Below, one piece after another: positions 32,192-40,936 of a DNA stretch of 64,000 bases. The notes under the pieces are model-generated. The model did no database searches, was not told the DNA's origin, and worked only from the letters and a program-made list of their open reading frames with translations. How positions within the stretch are numbered: the first letter of the stretch is position 1; every line of letters begins with the position of its first letter. The DNA is from Actinoplanes sichuanensis (lineage in GTDB: Bacteria > Actinomycetota > Actinomycetes > Mycobacteriales > Micromonosporaceae): positions 6,386,001-6,450,000 of the forward strand of contig NZ_AP028461.1 in the NCBI RefSeq assembly GCF_033097365.1, in the 5' to 3' direction. The translations under genes and the position numbers were made by a program.

Positions 32192-32890
32192 CTATCGCAT
32201 GACGAGGCCGCGCGCGGGGCGGCGCGGGATGACGAGGGTGCCTGCCGCGCCGCCACCGGACGCCTTGAACGCGAGGATGATGTGCTGCCGGTCGCCCGCC
32301 ACGGAGGTCCAGGAACAGACGGTGCTGTACGACCCGGCGCTCCCGGCGATCAACTCACCGATGAAGGTCTTGCAATCGCCACTGACGATCGGGCTGGACT
32401 CGGGGCTCAGCGTGTTCGTGAACCCGTTCGACCAGGACGGTGCGCTCGGGGAGACGCCCGAGTAAGAGTGCAGCAACGCTGCGGCGAGGATGAAGTCTCC
32501 GGCGCCGGTGGTCGTCACGGTGGCCGCTGTGGTGACGGTGCCGTTGGAACCGGCGATCGTCGAGGAGTTCGAGGCGTCGATCGGCAGGCTGACGCCGCTC
32601 AGTTCGTGCACGGTCATCGCGGTCCGGGCGCTGGAGCCGGGCGTCACGGTGATCGTGGACTCCGTACCGGCGGCCGCCTTGTACCAGCAGTACGCACCGT
32701 TGCCGTCGATGATGGAGGGGCCGGGGGTGAATCCGGCGGTGCTCATCGTGACGGTGGCGTCGGAGTTCGCGGTGGCCACCAGGATGTTGCCGGCGGTGGG
32801 GGTTGCCCAACCGTCCCCGGCGCCAACGGCGAGCGAGGCGACCGCCCCGGCGGAACCTTTCCCGAGGCGCTGGACGACGGCGGCGACCAC
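32192..32890 (-). CDS. Structural protein, beta-sandwich type
   Basis: A 232-residue Ser/Thr/Gly-rich protein (MVAAVVQRLGKGSAGAVASL). TPTAGNILVATANSDATVTM and GDFILAAALLHSYSGV suggest a jelly-roll or Ig-like fold. Possibly a fibre or decoration protein. Confidence 0.55.
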   Translation of the reverse strand: MVAAVVQRLGKGSAGAVASLAVGAGDGWATPTAGNILVATANSDATVTMSTAGFTPGPSIIDGNGAYCWYKAAAGTESTITVTPGSSARTAMTVHELSGVSLPIDASNSSTIAGSNGTVTTAATVTTTGAGDFILAAALLHSYSGVSPSAPSWSNGFTNTLSPESSPIVSGDCKTFIGELIAGSAGSYSTVCSWTSVAGDRQHIILAFKASGGGAAGTLVIPRRPARGLVMR

Positions 32891-32893
32891 CGG

Positions 32894-33253
32894 TCACACC
32901 ACGTCGAAGGTCAGGCCGTTGAGGTCGTCGGCGGTGATGTACGGGCCGTCCGGGGCCGGCGCGTTGGCGAGCTGATTAGCCGTCACCGAACGGCCACCGG
33001 CGGGGATGTTGACCCGGCGGACCAGGGCACCGTTCTCGTCGTTGATCCTTACCCGGACGGTGCGGCCGAGCTGGTTGTCGGCGATGAGCGCGCCGGTGCC
33101 GGCCGCGTACACGGTGCCGTCGGGGGCGGTCCAGGCCGTGGGGTTGTTCCGCAGCGCACGCGTGGTGGGGTTGAAGAACCAGGTGACGGTGAGGACCGGC
33201 AGGCCCTGGTCGTTGGTCAGCATCATGATGACCTGGCCGGACAGCGCGGGCAT
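32894..33253 (-). CDS. Structural-region protein
   Basis: A 119-residue protein (MPALSGQVIMMLTNDQGLPV) with LTVTWFFNPTTRALRNNPTA and GRTVRVRINDENGALVRRVN. Beta-rich; family unknown. Confidence 0.55.
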   Translation of the reverse strand: MPALSGQVIMMLTNDQGLPVLTVTWFFNPTTRALRNNPTAWTAPDGTVYAAGTGALIADNQLGRTVRVRINDENGALVRRVNIPAGGRSVTANQLANAPAPDGPYITADDLNGLTFDVV

Positions 33254-33264
33254 GGTGGCTCCGA

Positions 33265-33891
33265 TCAGCTGAAGGTCACGACGGCAGATGCGGTCCAGGT
33301 CTGCCCGCTCGCCTTGGTGCCCTGGGCAATGCCGGCCTTGCGGTTGAACAGCAGGGCGCCCACCGTGGTGCCGCCCGCGGCGGTGCCGGAGGTGACGTCC
33401 AGGCCGAACTCGTTCCAGGCGTGGTTGCCGTCCGCGGTGCCGAACGTGGCGCTGAAAGTCAGCGTGCGGGTGCCAAGCGAGCCGGCGCCGGAGACGGGCT
33501 GGAAGTAGCGGTTGGACGCGCCGGCCGCGGCGGCGAGATCGGTGTCGGTGTAGGCCTCGGCGGTGCTGCCGTTGCCCACGCCGATGCGTACATGGGTGGC
33601 GTCCAGGGCCTGGGTGGCGCCCTGGTTGGTGAGCAGGTTCATCAACCGGGTCCAGCCGGCGTTGGTGATGAGGTTGCCCAGCACCTCACTGGTCTCGTAC
33701 GACTCGACGCCGAGCTGCCTGAAGTCGGCGCCGGTCGGCGCGGCCAGACCGGTGCGGGTCTTCACCCAGCGGGTCTGGTCGGCGTCCCAGCGCTCCACCC
33801 GCCACAGGGTGGTGCCGAACGACCGGTCGGCGAGCGGGGTGCGGACGCTGACGCCGAGGTGGTCGTGTGCGCGTGCGGTGTCGGTGCCCAC
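33265..33891 (-). CDS. Structural protein, possible fibre or head accessory
   Basis: A 208-residue protein from a GTG. GWTRLMNLLTNQGATQALDA, VRIGVGNGSTAEAYTDTDL and GDGNHAWNEFGLD-like text (ADGNHAWNEFGLDVTSG) recur in actinophage virion proteins. Role not certain. Confidence 0.6.
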   Translation of the reverse strand: MGTDTARAHDHLGVSVRTPLADRSFGTTLWRVERWDADQTRWVKTRTGLAAPTGADFRQLGVESYETSEVLGNLITNAGWTRLMNLLTNQGATQALDATHVRIGVGNGSTAEAYTDTDLAAAAGASNRYFQPVSGAGSLGTRTLTFSATFGTADGNHAWNEFGLDVTSGTAAGGTTVGALLFNRKAGIAQGTKASGQTWTASAVVTFS

Positions 33892-33900
33892 TGGGCCTCC

Positions 33901-34290
33901 TCAGACGCAGGTGTTGGGGTTGGTGGACGACCAACGCCAGTCGGGTTCGGGGAAGGAGAACAGCGGGCCGCCGGCCGGGATCCCACCGGGGCCGCCGTAG
34001 GTCTCCCGGGCGGCGGCCAGGATCTCGGCCTGCCGCCCCCGTTCCCAGGTGGAGGAGACGGCGCCGGTGGTCTCGGTGGCCAGCAGCTCCGGATTGTTGT
34101 AGGCCAGGCCGGCCAGCTCGACCGCCCACGTCCACAGGTCGTCCGGGACCGGGTCCGGCCAGGCGGCGAGCCGGGTGGCGGACCTGAGCTTGCCGGAGGC
34201 GATCCGCCGTGCCCTGACGGCGGTCTCGACGTCGAGGTCAGCCCGTTGCAGGTAGGAGGCGAGATCGGTCAGCTCGAACAGGTCCGCCAC
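33901..34290 (-). CDS. Head-tail connector protein
   Basis: A 129-residue helical protein (MADLFELTDLASYLQRADLD) with VRARRIASGKLRSATRL and LWTWAVELAGLAYNNPELLA. This is the usual layout of HK97 gp6-like connectors, found just downstream of the capsid gene. Confidence 0.75.
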   Translation of the reverse strand: MADLFELTDLASYLQRADLDVETAVRARRIASGKLRSATRLAAWPDPVPDDLWTWAVELAGLAYNNPELLATETTGAVSSTWERGRQAEILAAARETYGGPGGIPAGGPLFSFPEPDWRWSSTNPNTCV

Positions 34291-34294
34291 GGCG

Positions 34295-34639
34295 TCAGCT
34301 GCCGTACTTGTCGCGGAGTTGGTCGCGGGTCAGGCCGCCGTCCTCGGGCGCGGCCAACTCGGAGTCTGGGGCGCCCTTGCTGCGGGCGTAGTCCGCCCAC
34401 TTCGCCCGGGAATCCCCGCCGTTCGGCTTGCTGGGTGCCGGGGGCTCCTCGGACTCAGTGGCGACGGGTTCCAGCCGGGCCTCGGTGATCATGCCCTTGC
34501 GCAGGTGCCGAGCCAGGTCCTCGTCGTTGACGCTGGCCGGTACGAGAGCGCCTTCGTGGAAACCGCGCAGGACCGGCTGGCCGTTGTCGTCGAGCACCCG
34601 CAGGGTCACGTACGGCGCGGCCACCATGTGGGTCGTCAT
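34295..34639 (-). CDS. Hypothetical head-region protein
   Basis: A 114-residue protein (MTTHMVAAPYVTLRVLDDNG). A short beta domain is followed by a charged, Pro-rich tail with GLTRDQLRDKYGS. Such SAP-like ends (LTRDQLRDKYG) are common in actinophage head genes. Function unknown. Confidence 0.6.
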   Translation of the reverse strand: MTTHMVAAPYVTLRVLDDNGQPVLRGFHEGALVPASVNDEDLARHLRKGMITEARLEPVATESEEPPAPSKPNGGDSRAKWADYARSKGAPDSELAAPEDGGLTRDQLRDKYGS

Positions 34640-35565
34640 CAGCTCACCACCCCGGTGATCTCCTCGACGGCGCCGCCTTCGAGGACGACCGGGACGGTCT
34701 TGCGGCGGGCCTGCAGGTCCCAGGCGTCGAGGTCGTCGTGGCGGATCGCCTTGACCTGGACGGCCAGGTCGGAGACCGCGTAGCCGGGGGCCCCGTCCAT
34801 CTCGTCGGCCATGCCACCGAGCGACTTGGAGTCGAGCACCAGCACGGACGTCGTCAGGGCCGGGGTCTTGAGGATGGTCAGCCCGGCGACCTTCTCGATC
34901 TCGCCGGTGTAGACCGGGTTGTCAGTGGACTCGCGCTGCCGCAGCGTCGCGATGAGCTCGGACAGCATCAGGTAGGTGTAGGCCTTCGGCGAGACGACCA
35001 GGGTGTCCGGGGTGTAGCCCTGGTTGCGGTCCTCGATGCGCTGAACGCCGAGCAGGATGTCGTCGAGCGGCTTGCGGTTCGCCGCGGTCGCGTTATCCCA
35101 GGTCCCGGCCGTGGCGGTGTCCGCGGCGGCCGACTGGATCGCCGACATCGATACGGCGTCGACCTGCTTGATGACCGAGTTGACGACCTTCTGCATGCTC
35201 CGGCCGATCGCGTCGCCGGCGTAGGCGCTGCGGGCGATCTCCTCGTCGGTGAGGCGGTGCTTCTGGCCCCACTTGACGATCGCGGCGATCGCCGCGGTGC
35301 CGGTCGGCAGGCTGGCGAACGGGTATTCCGAGCCGGGGGCGACGGCCTCGACCGTGCGGTCGGACACGAACGGCTCGGACTGGTCGTAGAGCACGGCGCC
35401 GCCGTTGGAGCGGAACCGCTGGGTGAGGATCTGGTCGGAGACGAACCGCAGGTTGCGGAACGTGCGCAGGACCCTCGCGATGAAGGCCGGGTTCTGCAGA
35501 AGCCGGCTGATGGTCAGCGTGTCGCCCGACAGGGTCGGCGCAGCTGCCGGGTAGGTACCGGGCAC
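34639..35565 (-). CDS. Major capsid protein
   Basis: A 308-residue HK97-fold candidate. The helical start (LSGDTLTISRLLQNPAFIAR), KWGQKHRLTDEEIARSAYAG, the domain with DTLVVSPKAYTYLM and the late LDAWDLQARRKTVPVVLE fit major capsid proteins of the family. Its place after the protease and decoration genes agrees. ATG overlaps the next gene by one base. Confidence 0.85.
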   Translation of the reverse strand: MPGTYPAAAPTLSGDTLTISRLLQNPAFIARVLRTFRNLRFVSDQILTQRFRSNGGAVLYDQSEPFVSDRTVEAVAPGSEYPFASLPTGTAAIAAIVKWGQKHRLTDEEIARSAYAGDAIGRSMQKVVNSVIKQVDAVSMSAIQSAAADTATAGTWDNATAANRKPLDDILLGVQRIEDRNQGYTPDTLVVSPKAYTYLMLSELIATLRQRESTDNPVYTGEIEKVAGLTILKTPALTTSVLVLDSKSLGGMADEMDGAPGYAVSDLAVQVKAIRHDDLDAWDLQARRKTVPVVLEGGAVEEITGVVS

Positions 35566-35584
35566 TGTCTACTCCTCTCGGGGT

Positions 35585-35971
35585 TTACCGGCGTCCCTGG
35601 ACGCGCAGCTTGAGCGGCGATCCGGCCGCGGTGGTCAGGGCGGTGCCGATGAGCGTTCCGGCGGCGGCCAGGGTGGCGATGACGCCGGTCTTGACCTGGC
35701 CGTTGGCGTCGGTGGCGATGCCAGCGCCGCTGGTGATGGCGCCGGAGGCCTCCAACTCGTGGACGACACCGTCGAGCGGCCACACGGTGACCTTGGCGCC
35801 GGAGGCGGCGTCGAAAGCGGCGACCCCGACCGCGTCGGCGGCGTCGGCTCCGGCCTGGGCGACGGTGCCGCTGCCGGACTCGACCAGGACGCGACCGCCA
35901 GTGACGGCACCGGAGGTGGTGGCAGTCCACGGCTTCGCGCCGCCGGTCACGATGGGCTGGTAGTCGGCCAT
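35585..35971 (-). CDS. Capsid decoration protein, DUF2190-like
   Basis: A 128-residue protein (MADYQPIVTGGAKPWTATTS) rich in Gly/Ala/Thr with VLVESGSGTVAQAG and GIATDANGQVKTG. Small beta-tulip-like decoration proteins of this length lie between protease and capsid genes in many siphoviruses. Confidence 0.7.
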   Translation of the reverse strand: MADYQPIVTGGAKPWTATTSGAVTGGRVLVESGSGTVAQAGADAADAVGVAAFDAASGAKVTVWPLDGVVHELEASGAITSGAGIATDANGQVKTGVIATLAAAGTLIGTALTTAAGSPLKLRVQGRR

Positions 35972-35974
35972 GTC

Positions 35975-36454
35975 TCAGGAGCCCTTCGTGTAGGTCGGCG
36001 AGAAGAACCTCGCGAACTCGTCGTCGAACTCGGAGTCGTCGCCGGCCGAGCCGATCTCGGAGACCGCCACGACGTTCTTGGTGAGCCCGGCCACGACCTC
36101 GCGGGTGCCCTCGGGGTCGGCGTCCCACAGCCGCGCCCAGTGCTCCTTGCGGGCCGGGGCGAACTTCCCGTCGATGACGGCCTGGTTGAGGATCTGGTCA
36201 CGCTCGGCGATACGCCGCTTGCCCTCCTGGGCTTCGAGGCGCTTGAGCCGGTCCTCGCGGTCCTGCCAGGCCGAGACGTCCACGGTCATGGTGCCGGGGG
36301 CGTTGCCGGGCTTGGGCTTGGCCACGGGCTCCGTGTCGGGAGCCGGGGCGGTCGACGCAGCGGTGAGCCCGGCCGACGTGAGCGCGGCCTTCACCTCGTC
36401 GTCGGAGGCGTCGGCGGTCAGACCCAGCGCCTCTCGGATCTTTGCCGGGTCCAT
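35975..36454 (-). CDS. Probable nested scaffold protein from an internal start
   Basis: Inside the protease gene, in frame, the ATG at 36452-36454 (MDPAKIREALGLTADASDDE) is preceded by GAGAGGAG six bases upstream, a strong ribosome-binding site. The product would be 159 residues and contain only the scaffold part. This resembles lambda C/Nu3, where a nested start supplies extra scaffold. Confidence 0.55.
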   Translation of the reverse strand: MDPAKIREALGLTADASDDEVKAALTSAGLTAASTAPAPDTEPVAKPKPGNAPGTMTVDVSAWQDREDRLKRLEAQEGKRRIAERDQILNQAVIDGKFAPARKEHWARLWDADPEGTREVVAGLTKNVVAVSEIGSAGDDSEFDDEFARFFSPTYTKGS

Positions 36455-37273
36455 ACCGGCTCCTCTCGTGTTCGGTGCCGCCCCTGGCGGGGTGGATTGG
36501 GTGGATGCGGCCGGAGCCGGTCGGGCGGGGATGCGCGGGGGTGGTGCTGCGGCCCGGCCGGCGTAGGCGAACCGGCGGGTGTCGAAGCGGTCGACGCTGG
36601 CCAGCGAGTCCCACAGGTCCCACGAACTGCTCGACCTGGCGCCGGGGGTGATGTGCCGGTCGGAGGCGGTGCCGGTCTCGTCGGCGGCGGCCGCCCGGTC
36701 GGCGAGACCGGCCTGGACGGCTTCCTCGGCGGTGTACCAGCTCTCGGCCTTCATGACCGCGCGCCACTCAGCCGCCGGTATGCCGGTGCGGGCCGCATAG
36801 GCGGCGGCCAGGGAGTCGCTGGTCGAGTCGAGCATGTCGGCGGCCTTGCGCATCTCGCTCGCGTCGCCCTGAGCGAATCCCCACGCGTCGTGGATCATCA
36901 TCTGGCTGCCGACGCCCATGACGATCTCGTTGCCGGCCATGGCGATGACCGAGGCGGCCGAGGCGGCCCAGCCGTCGACGCGGACCTCGACGTGGGCCCG
37001 GTGCGCCCGCAGGACGTTGGCGATGGCCACGCCCTCCTTGGCGGCGCCGCCCGGGCTGTTGAGGTGCAGGACGATCCGGTCGACGTCGAGGCCGGCGACC
37101 TCCTTGACGAAGTCCTCGGCGGTGGCGCCCCACCAGCCGCCGATCTCGTCGAACAGGTAAACGTCGGCGGTGGTGGCCGGCTTGGGTTCCTCCGCCGGGC
37201 TCTGCGGCTCGGCCACGGCAAGGACCGGCGGACCGATGTGGAACCACTGCTTGGGGGCTGGGCTGGTGGTCAC
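35975..37273 (-). CDS. ClpP-like head maturation protease fused to scaffold
   Basis: A 432-residue protein. Residues about 35-205 are a ClpP-type serine protease: HLNSPGGAAKEG, the catalytic serine in GWAASAASVIAMAG, and MMIHDAWGFAQGD with the histidine. A Pro/Ala-rich linker leads to a helical C-terminal region (DREDRLKRLEAQEGKRRIAE) that should act as scaffold. The two-part layout matches other actinophage prohead proteases. An internal start at 36454 may give the scaffold alone. Confidence 0.85.
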   Translation of the reverse strand: MTTSPAPKQWFHIGPPVLAVAEPQSPAEEPKPATTADVYLFDEIGGWWGATAEDFVKEVAGLDVDRIVLHLNSPGGAAKEGVAIANVLRAHRAHVEVRVDGWAASAASVIAMAGNEIVMGVGSQMMIHDAWGFAQGDASEMRKAADMLDSTSDSLAAAYAARTGIPAAEWRAVMKAESWYTAEEAVQAGLADRAAAADETGTASDRHITPGARSSSSWDLWDSLASVDRFDTRRFAYAGRAAAPPPRIPARPAPAASTQSTPPGAAPNTRGAGMDPAKIREALGLTADASDDEVKAALTSAGLTAASTAPAPDTEPVAKPKPGNAPGTMTVDVSAWQDREDRLKRLEAQEGKRRIAERDQILNQAVIDGKFAPARKEHWARLWDADPEGTREVVAGLTKNVVAVSEIGSAGDDSEFDDEFARFFSPTYTKGS

Positions 37274-38511
37274 GCGTCCTCCGCGGGTGGTGTGGTCGTG
37301 GTGGGGCGCGAGTCCTTCGGCGGCAGGCCGAACTGCTGGCGGGCGGCTTCCTCGAGGGAGCGGTCGGGCAGCAGGATCCCGGCGTCGGCGAGCATCTTGA
37401 TGGCCTGGGCGGTGGCGGCCTGGCGAGAGCCGATCTCGTCGAAGACCAGCCGCGGGGCCGGTTCGGTCTCGCCGAAGTTGAGGTCGACGATGTCCTCGAT
37501 GACGTGCTGGGTGACCGTGTCGGCGATCTGCTGAGCCAGGGTCTGAAGGCTCAGGGTGAAGAAGTCGGCGAACGTAGTGCCCAGCGCCCAGCTGCCGGTC
37601 TGGGTGCCCAGGTTGAGGAAGTGCGCCAGGACGGCCCGGCCGATCTGCTCGTCGTGGTACCGGATGGACGGCAGTGCGGTGGGCAGGCTTCCCTCGACGC
37701 CGGCCAGCCGGAGTTTCGCGCCGTTCGGGGTGGCGGAGCCGGCTGACTCGCCTGAGCGCCAGGCCTTCGCCATTGCCAGGCCCGGACCGAGGTCGGCCTC
37801 GCCCTCAGCGCCCTCGTAGACGGGGATGCCCATGCCGTTGCGCTCGATGGTCTGTGCGTCGACCCGCAACAGCCTGTCTTTGATCAGCCAGTGCTTGTAC
37901 GCCGGCCGGAGCAGCGACCGGCCGAGCCAGTTACCGCCCTCCCGGTCGTGAACGTAGGCGACCAGCCGGTCCACCGGGATCGGGCGCTGAACGTGGTCCG
38001 CCCGGGCCGAGTGCTGGATGATCGAGATGAGGCCGCCGTCGGGGGCGACCTTGATGTCTTCGATGGTCCTGGGCAGTCGCGGGGCGAGCTTGCGCAGCCG
38101 GGCCCGGCCTGCCTCGATGCGGTAGACCTGCTCGAAGAACATGTGACCGAACGGCAGCATGAGCAGCGCCAGCCGTAGGTGCTCGGCCCAGGAGAACCGG
38201 TCCCGGGTACGCACCGGTGCAGCAGGCTGCCCGTCGCCGGCGATCGGCAGGCCCAGATCCTCAGCCACCAGTCGCACCACGTCGTCCCGCGCGCCGGCCG
38301 GATCGATGCGCCACGGCGTCCGGCGGACGGGGAAGGCGACGGCACGGAGCACCGAGGCGCACTGGGCGTCCTGGGAGCGCATGGCGTCGTACACGCCGAC
38401 CGAGCGGGGCCACTGAAGCTCGGGCGTCGGCTCGTCATCGAGCGTCATCCACCAGTTCGACAAGCCGGTGTTCTGGGCGTACCCGATCTCGGTCTGAGGG
38501 ACGGCGACCAC
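37270..38511 (-). CDS. Portal protein, DUF935/Mu gp29-like
   Basis: A 413-residue protein (MVAVPQTEIGYAQNTGLSNW). YDAMRSQDAQCASVLRAVAF, the PWRIDPAG segment, LVAYVHDREGGNWLGRSLLR and a long helical core fit portal proteins of the DUF935 type. Portals form the dodecameric DNA gate. It is coupled to the protease gene by ATGA-type overlap and follows the terminase. Confidence 0.8.
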   Translation of the reverse strand: MVAVPQTEIGYAQNTGLSNWWMTLDDEPTPELQWPRSVGVYDAMRSQDAQCASVLRAVAFPVRRTPWRIDPAGARDDVVRLVAEDLGLPIAGDGQPAAPVRTRDRFSWAEHLRLALLMLPFGHMFFEQVYRIEAGRARLRKLAPRLPRTIEDIKVAPDGGLISIIQHSARADHVQRPIPVDRLVAYVHDREGGNWLGRSLLRPAYKHWLIKDRLLRVDAQTIERNGMGIPVYEGAEGEADLGPGLAMAKAWRSGESAGSATPNGAKLRLAGVEGSLPTALPSIRYHDEQIGRAVLAHFLNLGTQTGSWALGTTFADFFTLSLQTLAQQIADTVTQHVIEDIVDLNFGETEPAPRLVFDEIGSRQAATAQAIKMLADAGILLPDRSLEEAARQQFGLPPKDSRPTTTTPPAEDA

Positions 38512-38529
38512 GACGACCCCCTTGATCGG

Positions 38530-40071
38530 TCAGAACCCGGCGCCCGCCAGGTAGTCGGTTTCCGCACGGTTCGATCCGGACAGGGTCTCCACCAGCGGCG
38601 ACGGCGGCGGTGGCGTCTCCGGCGGAACGACGGACAGGCCCCAGAACGCGCCCGTGGCGCCAACGAGAGGGCAGATGTCGATGTCGGACTTGCGCCGGGA
38701 CCACACCCACAGCCCGTCGCCGACGTCGCGACGGCCAGCGCCGGCCAGGGCCTTGCGCAGGACCGGCTCATCCAGGTGCCGCAGTGCCCGGTTCTCGACC
38801 GCCGCGGCAAAAGCCTCACAGGCCTGGCCCATGTCGCGGGGTGTCATCAGGGTCGGCTCAATGCCGGCCTCGCGTAGGGCGGGCAACAGTGCGCCGGCGG
38901 GGCCCGACGGGTCAAGCACCCAATCCAGGGGCCGATGCTGCCGTAGCTGAGCTGCGCGCTCCGCCACCCAGGTCGAACCGGGTGAATGGGCGACGAGCTC
39001 GAGGTGAGGCAGGCCGTCTGGGCGCCACATCGCTGCGGCGATCGCAACGGACTTGAGGCCCGGCGAGGCGTCGATCATGAACACGGGCCGGGTGGTCGGG
39101 GCGGAGTTGGCGTCGAAGCACAGCGCCCACGCCTCAACGGGTAGTTCGCCGGCGCCGATCGGGTCGGTATGCCAGCCGAGGCGCTCGCGGCCGAACTGCT
39201 CCGGCGTCGGCATGGAGCGGCGCTCGTTGCGGATGTACTCGTACGAGATTCGCTTGCCGAGCGCGTGATTCGCGAGCAACCACAACGTCTCGTCATCCAG
39301 CGCACAGCCGTCCACGCCGACCATGTGCGTGCATTCGGGCCCATCGGCGCACCCGGGATCGTCCCAACTGCCGGGGGCGCACCTCTCGATGTAGACAAGT
39401 GAGGGGTCGCCGCCTTTGCGCCCACGGTCGCGCAGGACCCGGAGGTGATCGGAGCGCAGCACGGCGGCCGAGGAGCCATACATGATCTGCGGATCACCGG
39501 TGATCGACCGGGCGGCGAGGGTGGGGATGAGCGCACCCATCGAATCGGCGCCTAGGAACAGGGCCTCATCGAAAACCAGCCGCTTTCCGCCGAGGCCGCG
39601 GCCGCCGCCCTCCGACCGGGCGAGGAACTCTAAGAGAGCGCCCTGGCTGGTCCGCGACTTGCCGTGCAGCTCGATCGCCTCGTCGCCTTTGCCCTCACGG
39701 ATGGCTTTGACCCGCTTCGACAGTTCGGGGGTGGCGTCGATCAAGTTCTTGAGGTCCATGAACGCTTCTCGGGCGGTCTTGAACAGGTGCGCTGTCCACA
39801 CGATCCGGTCAGGCTTGAGCAGGAACAGATCGAACACGACAACGGACATGAGCACGCCGCCGGATTTGCCGTTCTGGCGCGGCTCGATAATCACCTCTTC
39901 GAACGCCGCCCAGCGCCCACCAGGCCGGTAGGCCAGCATGCAGGTGACGTCGTGCACCTGCTCGGCATCCAGTTCGCGGCCCGCGAGCCGCATCAGGTCG
40001 ACGGCCTCGTCACCGTAAGAGCCTGCGCTTGGCGGGACCCACAGGTGCGCCGGAGCGATCGGCTCACTCAC
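38530..40071 (-). CDS. Terminase large subunit
   Basis: A 513-residue packaging motor. The Walker A-like EPRQNGKSGGVLMS is near residue 63, Walker B is KRLVFDEALFLG near residue 163, and the RuvC-like nuclease begins at FMIDASPGLKSVAI near 330. The layout matches HK97-type TerL. The start MSEPIAPAHLW overlaps the small-subunit stop by 8 bp. Confidence 0.88.
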   Translation of the reverse strand: MSEPIAPAHLWVPPSAGSYGDEAVDLMRLAGRELDAEQVHDVTCMLAYRPGGRWAAFEEVIIEPRQNGKSGGVLMSVVVFDLFLLKPDRIVWTAHLFKTAREAFMDLKNLIDATPELSKRVKAIREGKGDEAIELHGKSRTSQGALLEFLARSEGGGRGLGGKRLVFDEALFLGADSMGALIPTLAARSITGDPQIMYGSSAAVLRSDHLRVLRDRGRKGGDPSLVYIERCAPGSWDDPGCADGPECTHMVGVDGCALDDETLWLLANHALGKRISYEYIRNERRSMPTPEQFGRERLGWHTDPIGAGELPVEAWALCFDANSAPTTRPVFMIDASPGLKSVAIAAAMWRPDGLPHLELVAHSPGSTWVAERAAQLRQHRPLDWVLDPSGPAGALLPALREAGIEPTLMTPRDMGQACEAFAAAVENRALRHLDEPVLRKALAGAGRRDVGDGLWVWSRRKSDIDICPLVGATGAFWGLSVVPPETPPPPSPLVETLSGSNRAETDYLAGAGF

Positions 40072-40486
40072 CGGAGGCCTTCTTCAGACGCCGCTCAGCC
40101 AGCTCGTCCAGGAAGTCCGGCTTCCCGGGAGCCGGCGGAACCAGCGCTGCGATCAGGTCTGAGTGGCGCTTCGCCAACGAGGCCACCGCGGCAGCCGAGG
40201 CGAAGGGTGAGGCCATACGCTCGGCGAGCAGCAGAGCCTGTTGACCGAGTGCTGTGTTCAGCTGACCGGCCCGGTCGAGTTCCTCCCGTGTGATCGCGAC
40301 CAAGAGGGGCTCTGTCTTGTCGTCCGGCGTTGCGGCCGGCACGGCGCCGAGCTGCACCACCTTTGCCTTCGGGCCGACCAGACCCGCCCGGGACGCCCGG
40401 GACCGGCACGTCGAACTGCAATAGGTCGCCCGCTCCGACCGTGCCCGGAAGACCTTGCCACAGGAGCAGGTCACATCGTGCTCCAC
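40064..40486 (-). CDS. Terminase small subunit-like protein with N-terminal zinc ribbon
   Basis: A 140-residue protein from the GTG at 40484-40486, with GAGGAGG six bases upstream. Residues 1-35 hold CSCGKVFRARSERATYCSST plus one more Cys, a zinc-ribbon pattern. The rest is helical (LAKRHSDLIAALVPP, DELAERRLKK). Position directly before the large subunit supports a DNA-recognition small terminase; the zinc-ribbon start is unusual. The frame is open upstream to 40519. Confidence 0.65.
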   Translation of the reverse strand: MEHDVTCSCGKVFRARSERATYCSSTCRSRASRAGLVGPKAKVVQLGAVPAATPDDKTEPLLVAITREELDRAGQLNTALGQQALLLAERMASPFASAAAVASLAKRHSDLIAALVPPAPGKPDFLDELAERRLKKASGE

Positions 40487-40512
40487 GGCTGCCTCCTCGC
40501 TGGTCAGGCACC

Positions 40513-40551
40513 GTTGCAACAGTTCGCGTCAGTGCTGCGGACTGTTGCAAC
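40513..40551. repeat. 11-bp perfect inverted repeat beside the terminase genes
   Basis: GTTGCAACAGT (40513-40523) and ACTGTTGCAAC (40541-40551) are perfect inverted arms around 17 bp. They lie in the 142-bp gap between the HNH nuclease and the terminase small subunit. In HK97-like phages this gap often carries cos, so the repeat is a candidate terminase-binding or cos element; it could also be an operator. Confidence 0.5.
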
Positions 40552-40628
40552 ACCCAGACAGGGAGGGGACAACTGACTCGCGCGGGGGTCACGCGGTCTG
40601 CGGCCCGGATTTTTTCTGCGCCTCGGGA

Positions 40629-40922
40629 TCACCAGGTCCGCGAGTGACGGAGCGCGGCGCGCTGGCCGTTGGTGACCGCAGCTCCACGGCGCCCACCCTC
40701 GGCACGGTTACAGCGAGCATGCTCAGGCCCGGTCCATCGGGTGCGATCCGGGGTATGGCCCAAGTCCCAGTCACTGCCCGGCTCGATGCGGCGGCCGGGC
40801 TCGACACACTGGGCCGCATGGCAGTCAACCAGCCCGGCCCTGACTTTGGGCTCCCACTGCTCTCGCAGCTGCTGATGCCGGGCACCGTATCCCCGCTCAC
40901 TGGTGGTGGCCTTAGCAGGCAT
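40629..40922 (-). CDS. HNH endonuclease
   Basis: A 97-residue protein (MPAKATTSERGYGARHQQLR). CVEPGRRIEPGSDWDLGH and PEHARCNRAEGGRRGA form the compact HNH pattern. Small HNH enzymes next to terminase genes assist cos cleavage in HK97-like phages. It lies just upstream of the terminase genes on the same strand. Confidence 0.8.
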   Translation of the reverse strand: MPAKATTSERGYGARHQQLREQWEPKVRAGLVDCHAAQCVEPGRRIEPGSDWDLGHTPDRTRWTGPEHARCNRAEGGRRGAAVTNGQRAALRHSRTW

Positions 40923-40936
40923 GGCCCCCTCCAGGT

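Noticed and set aside
31796..33508. A 570-codon plus-strand open frame
   Set aside because: Antisense to four coupled virion genes; composition typical of a shadow frame.
35759..37534. A 591-codon plus-strand open frame over the capsid/protease region
   Set aside because: It is antisense to the decoration, protease and portal genes, has the Gly/Arg/Val-biased look of a high-GC shadow and shows no domain.
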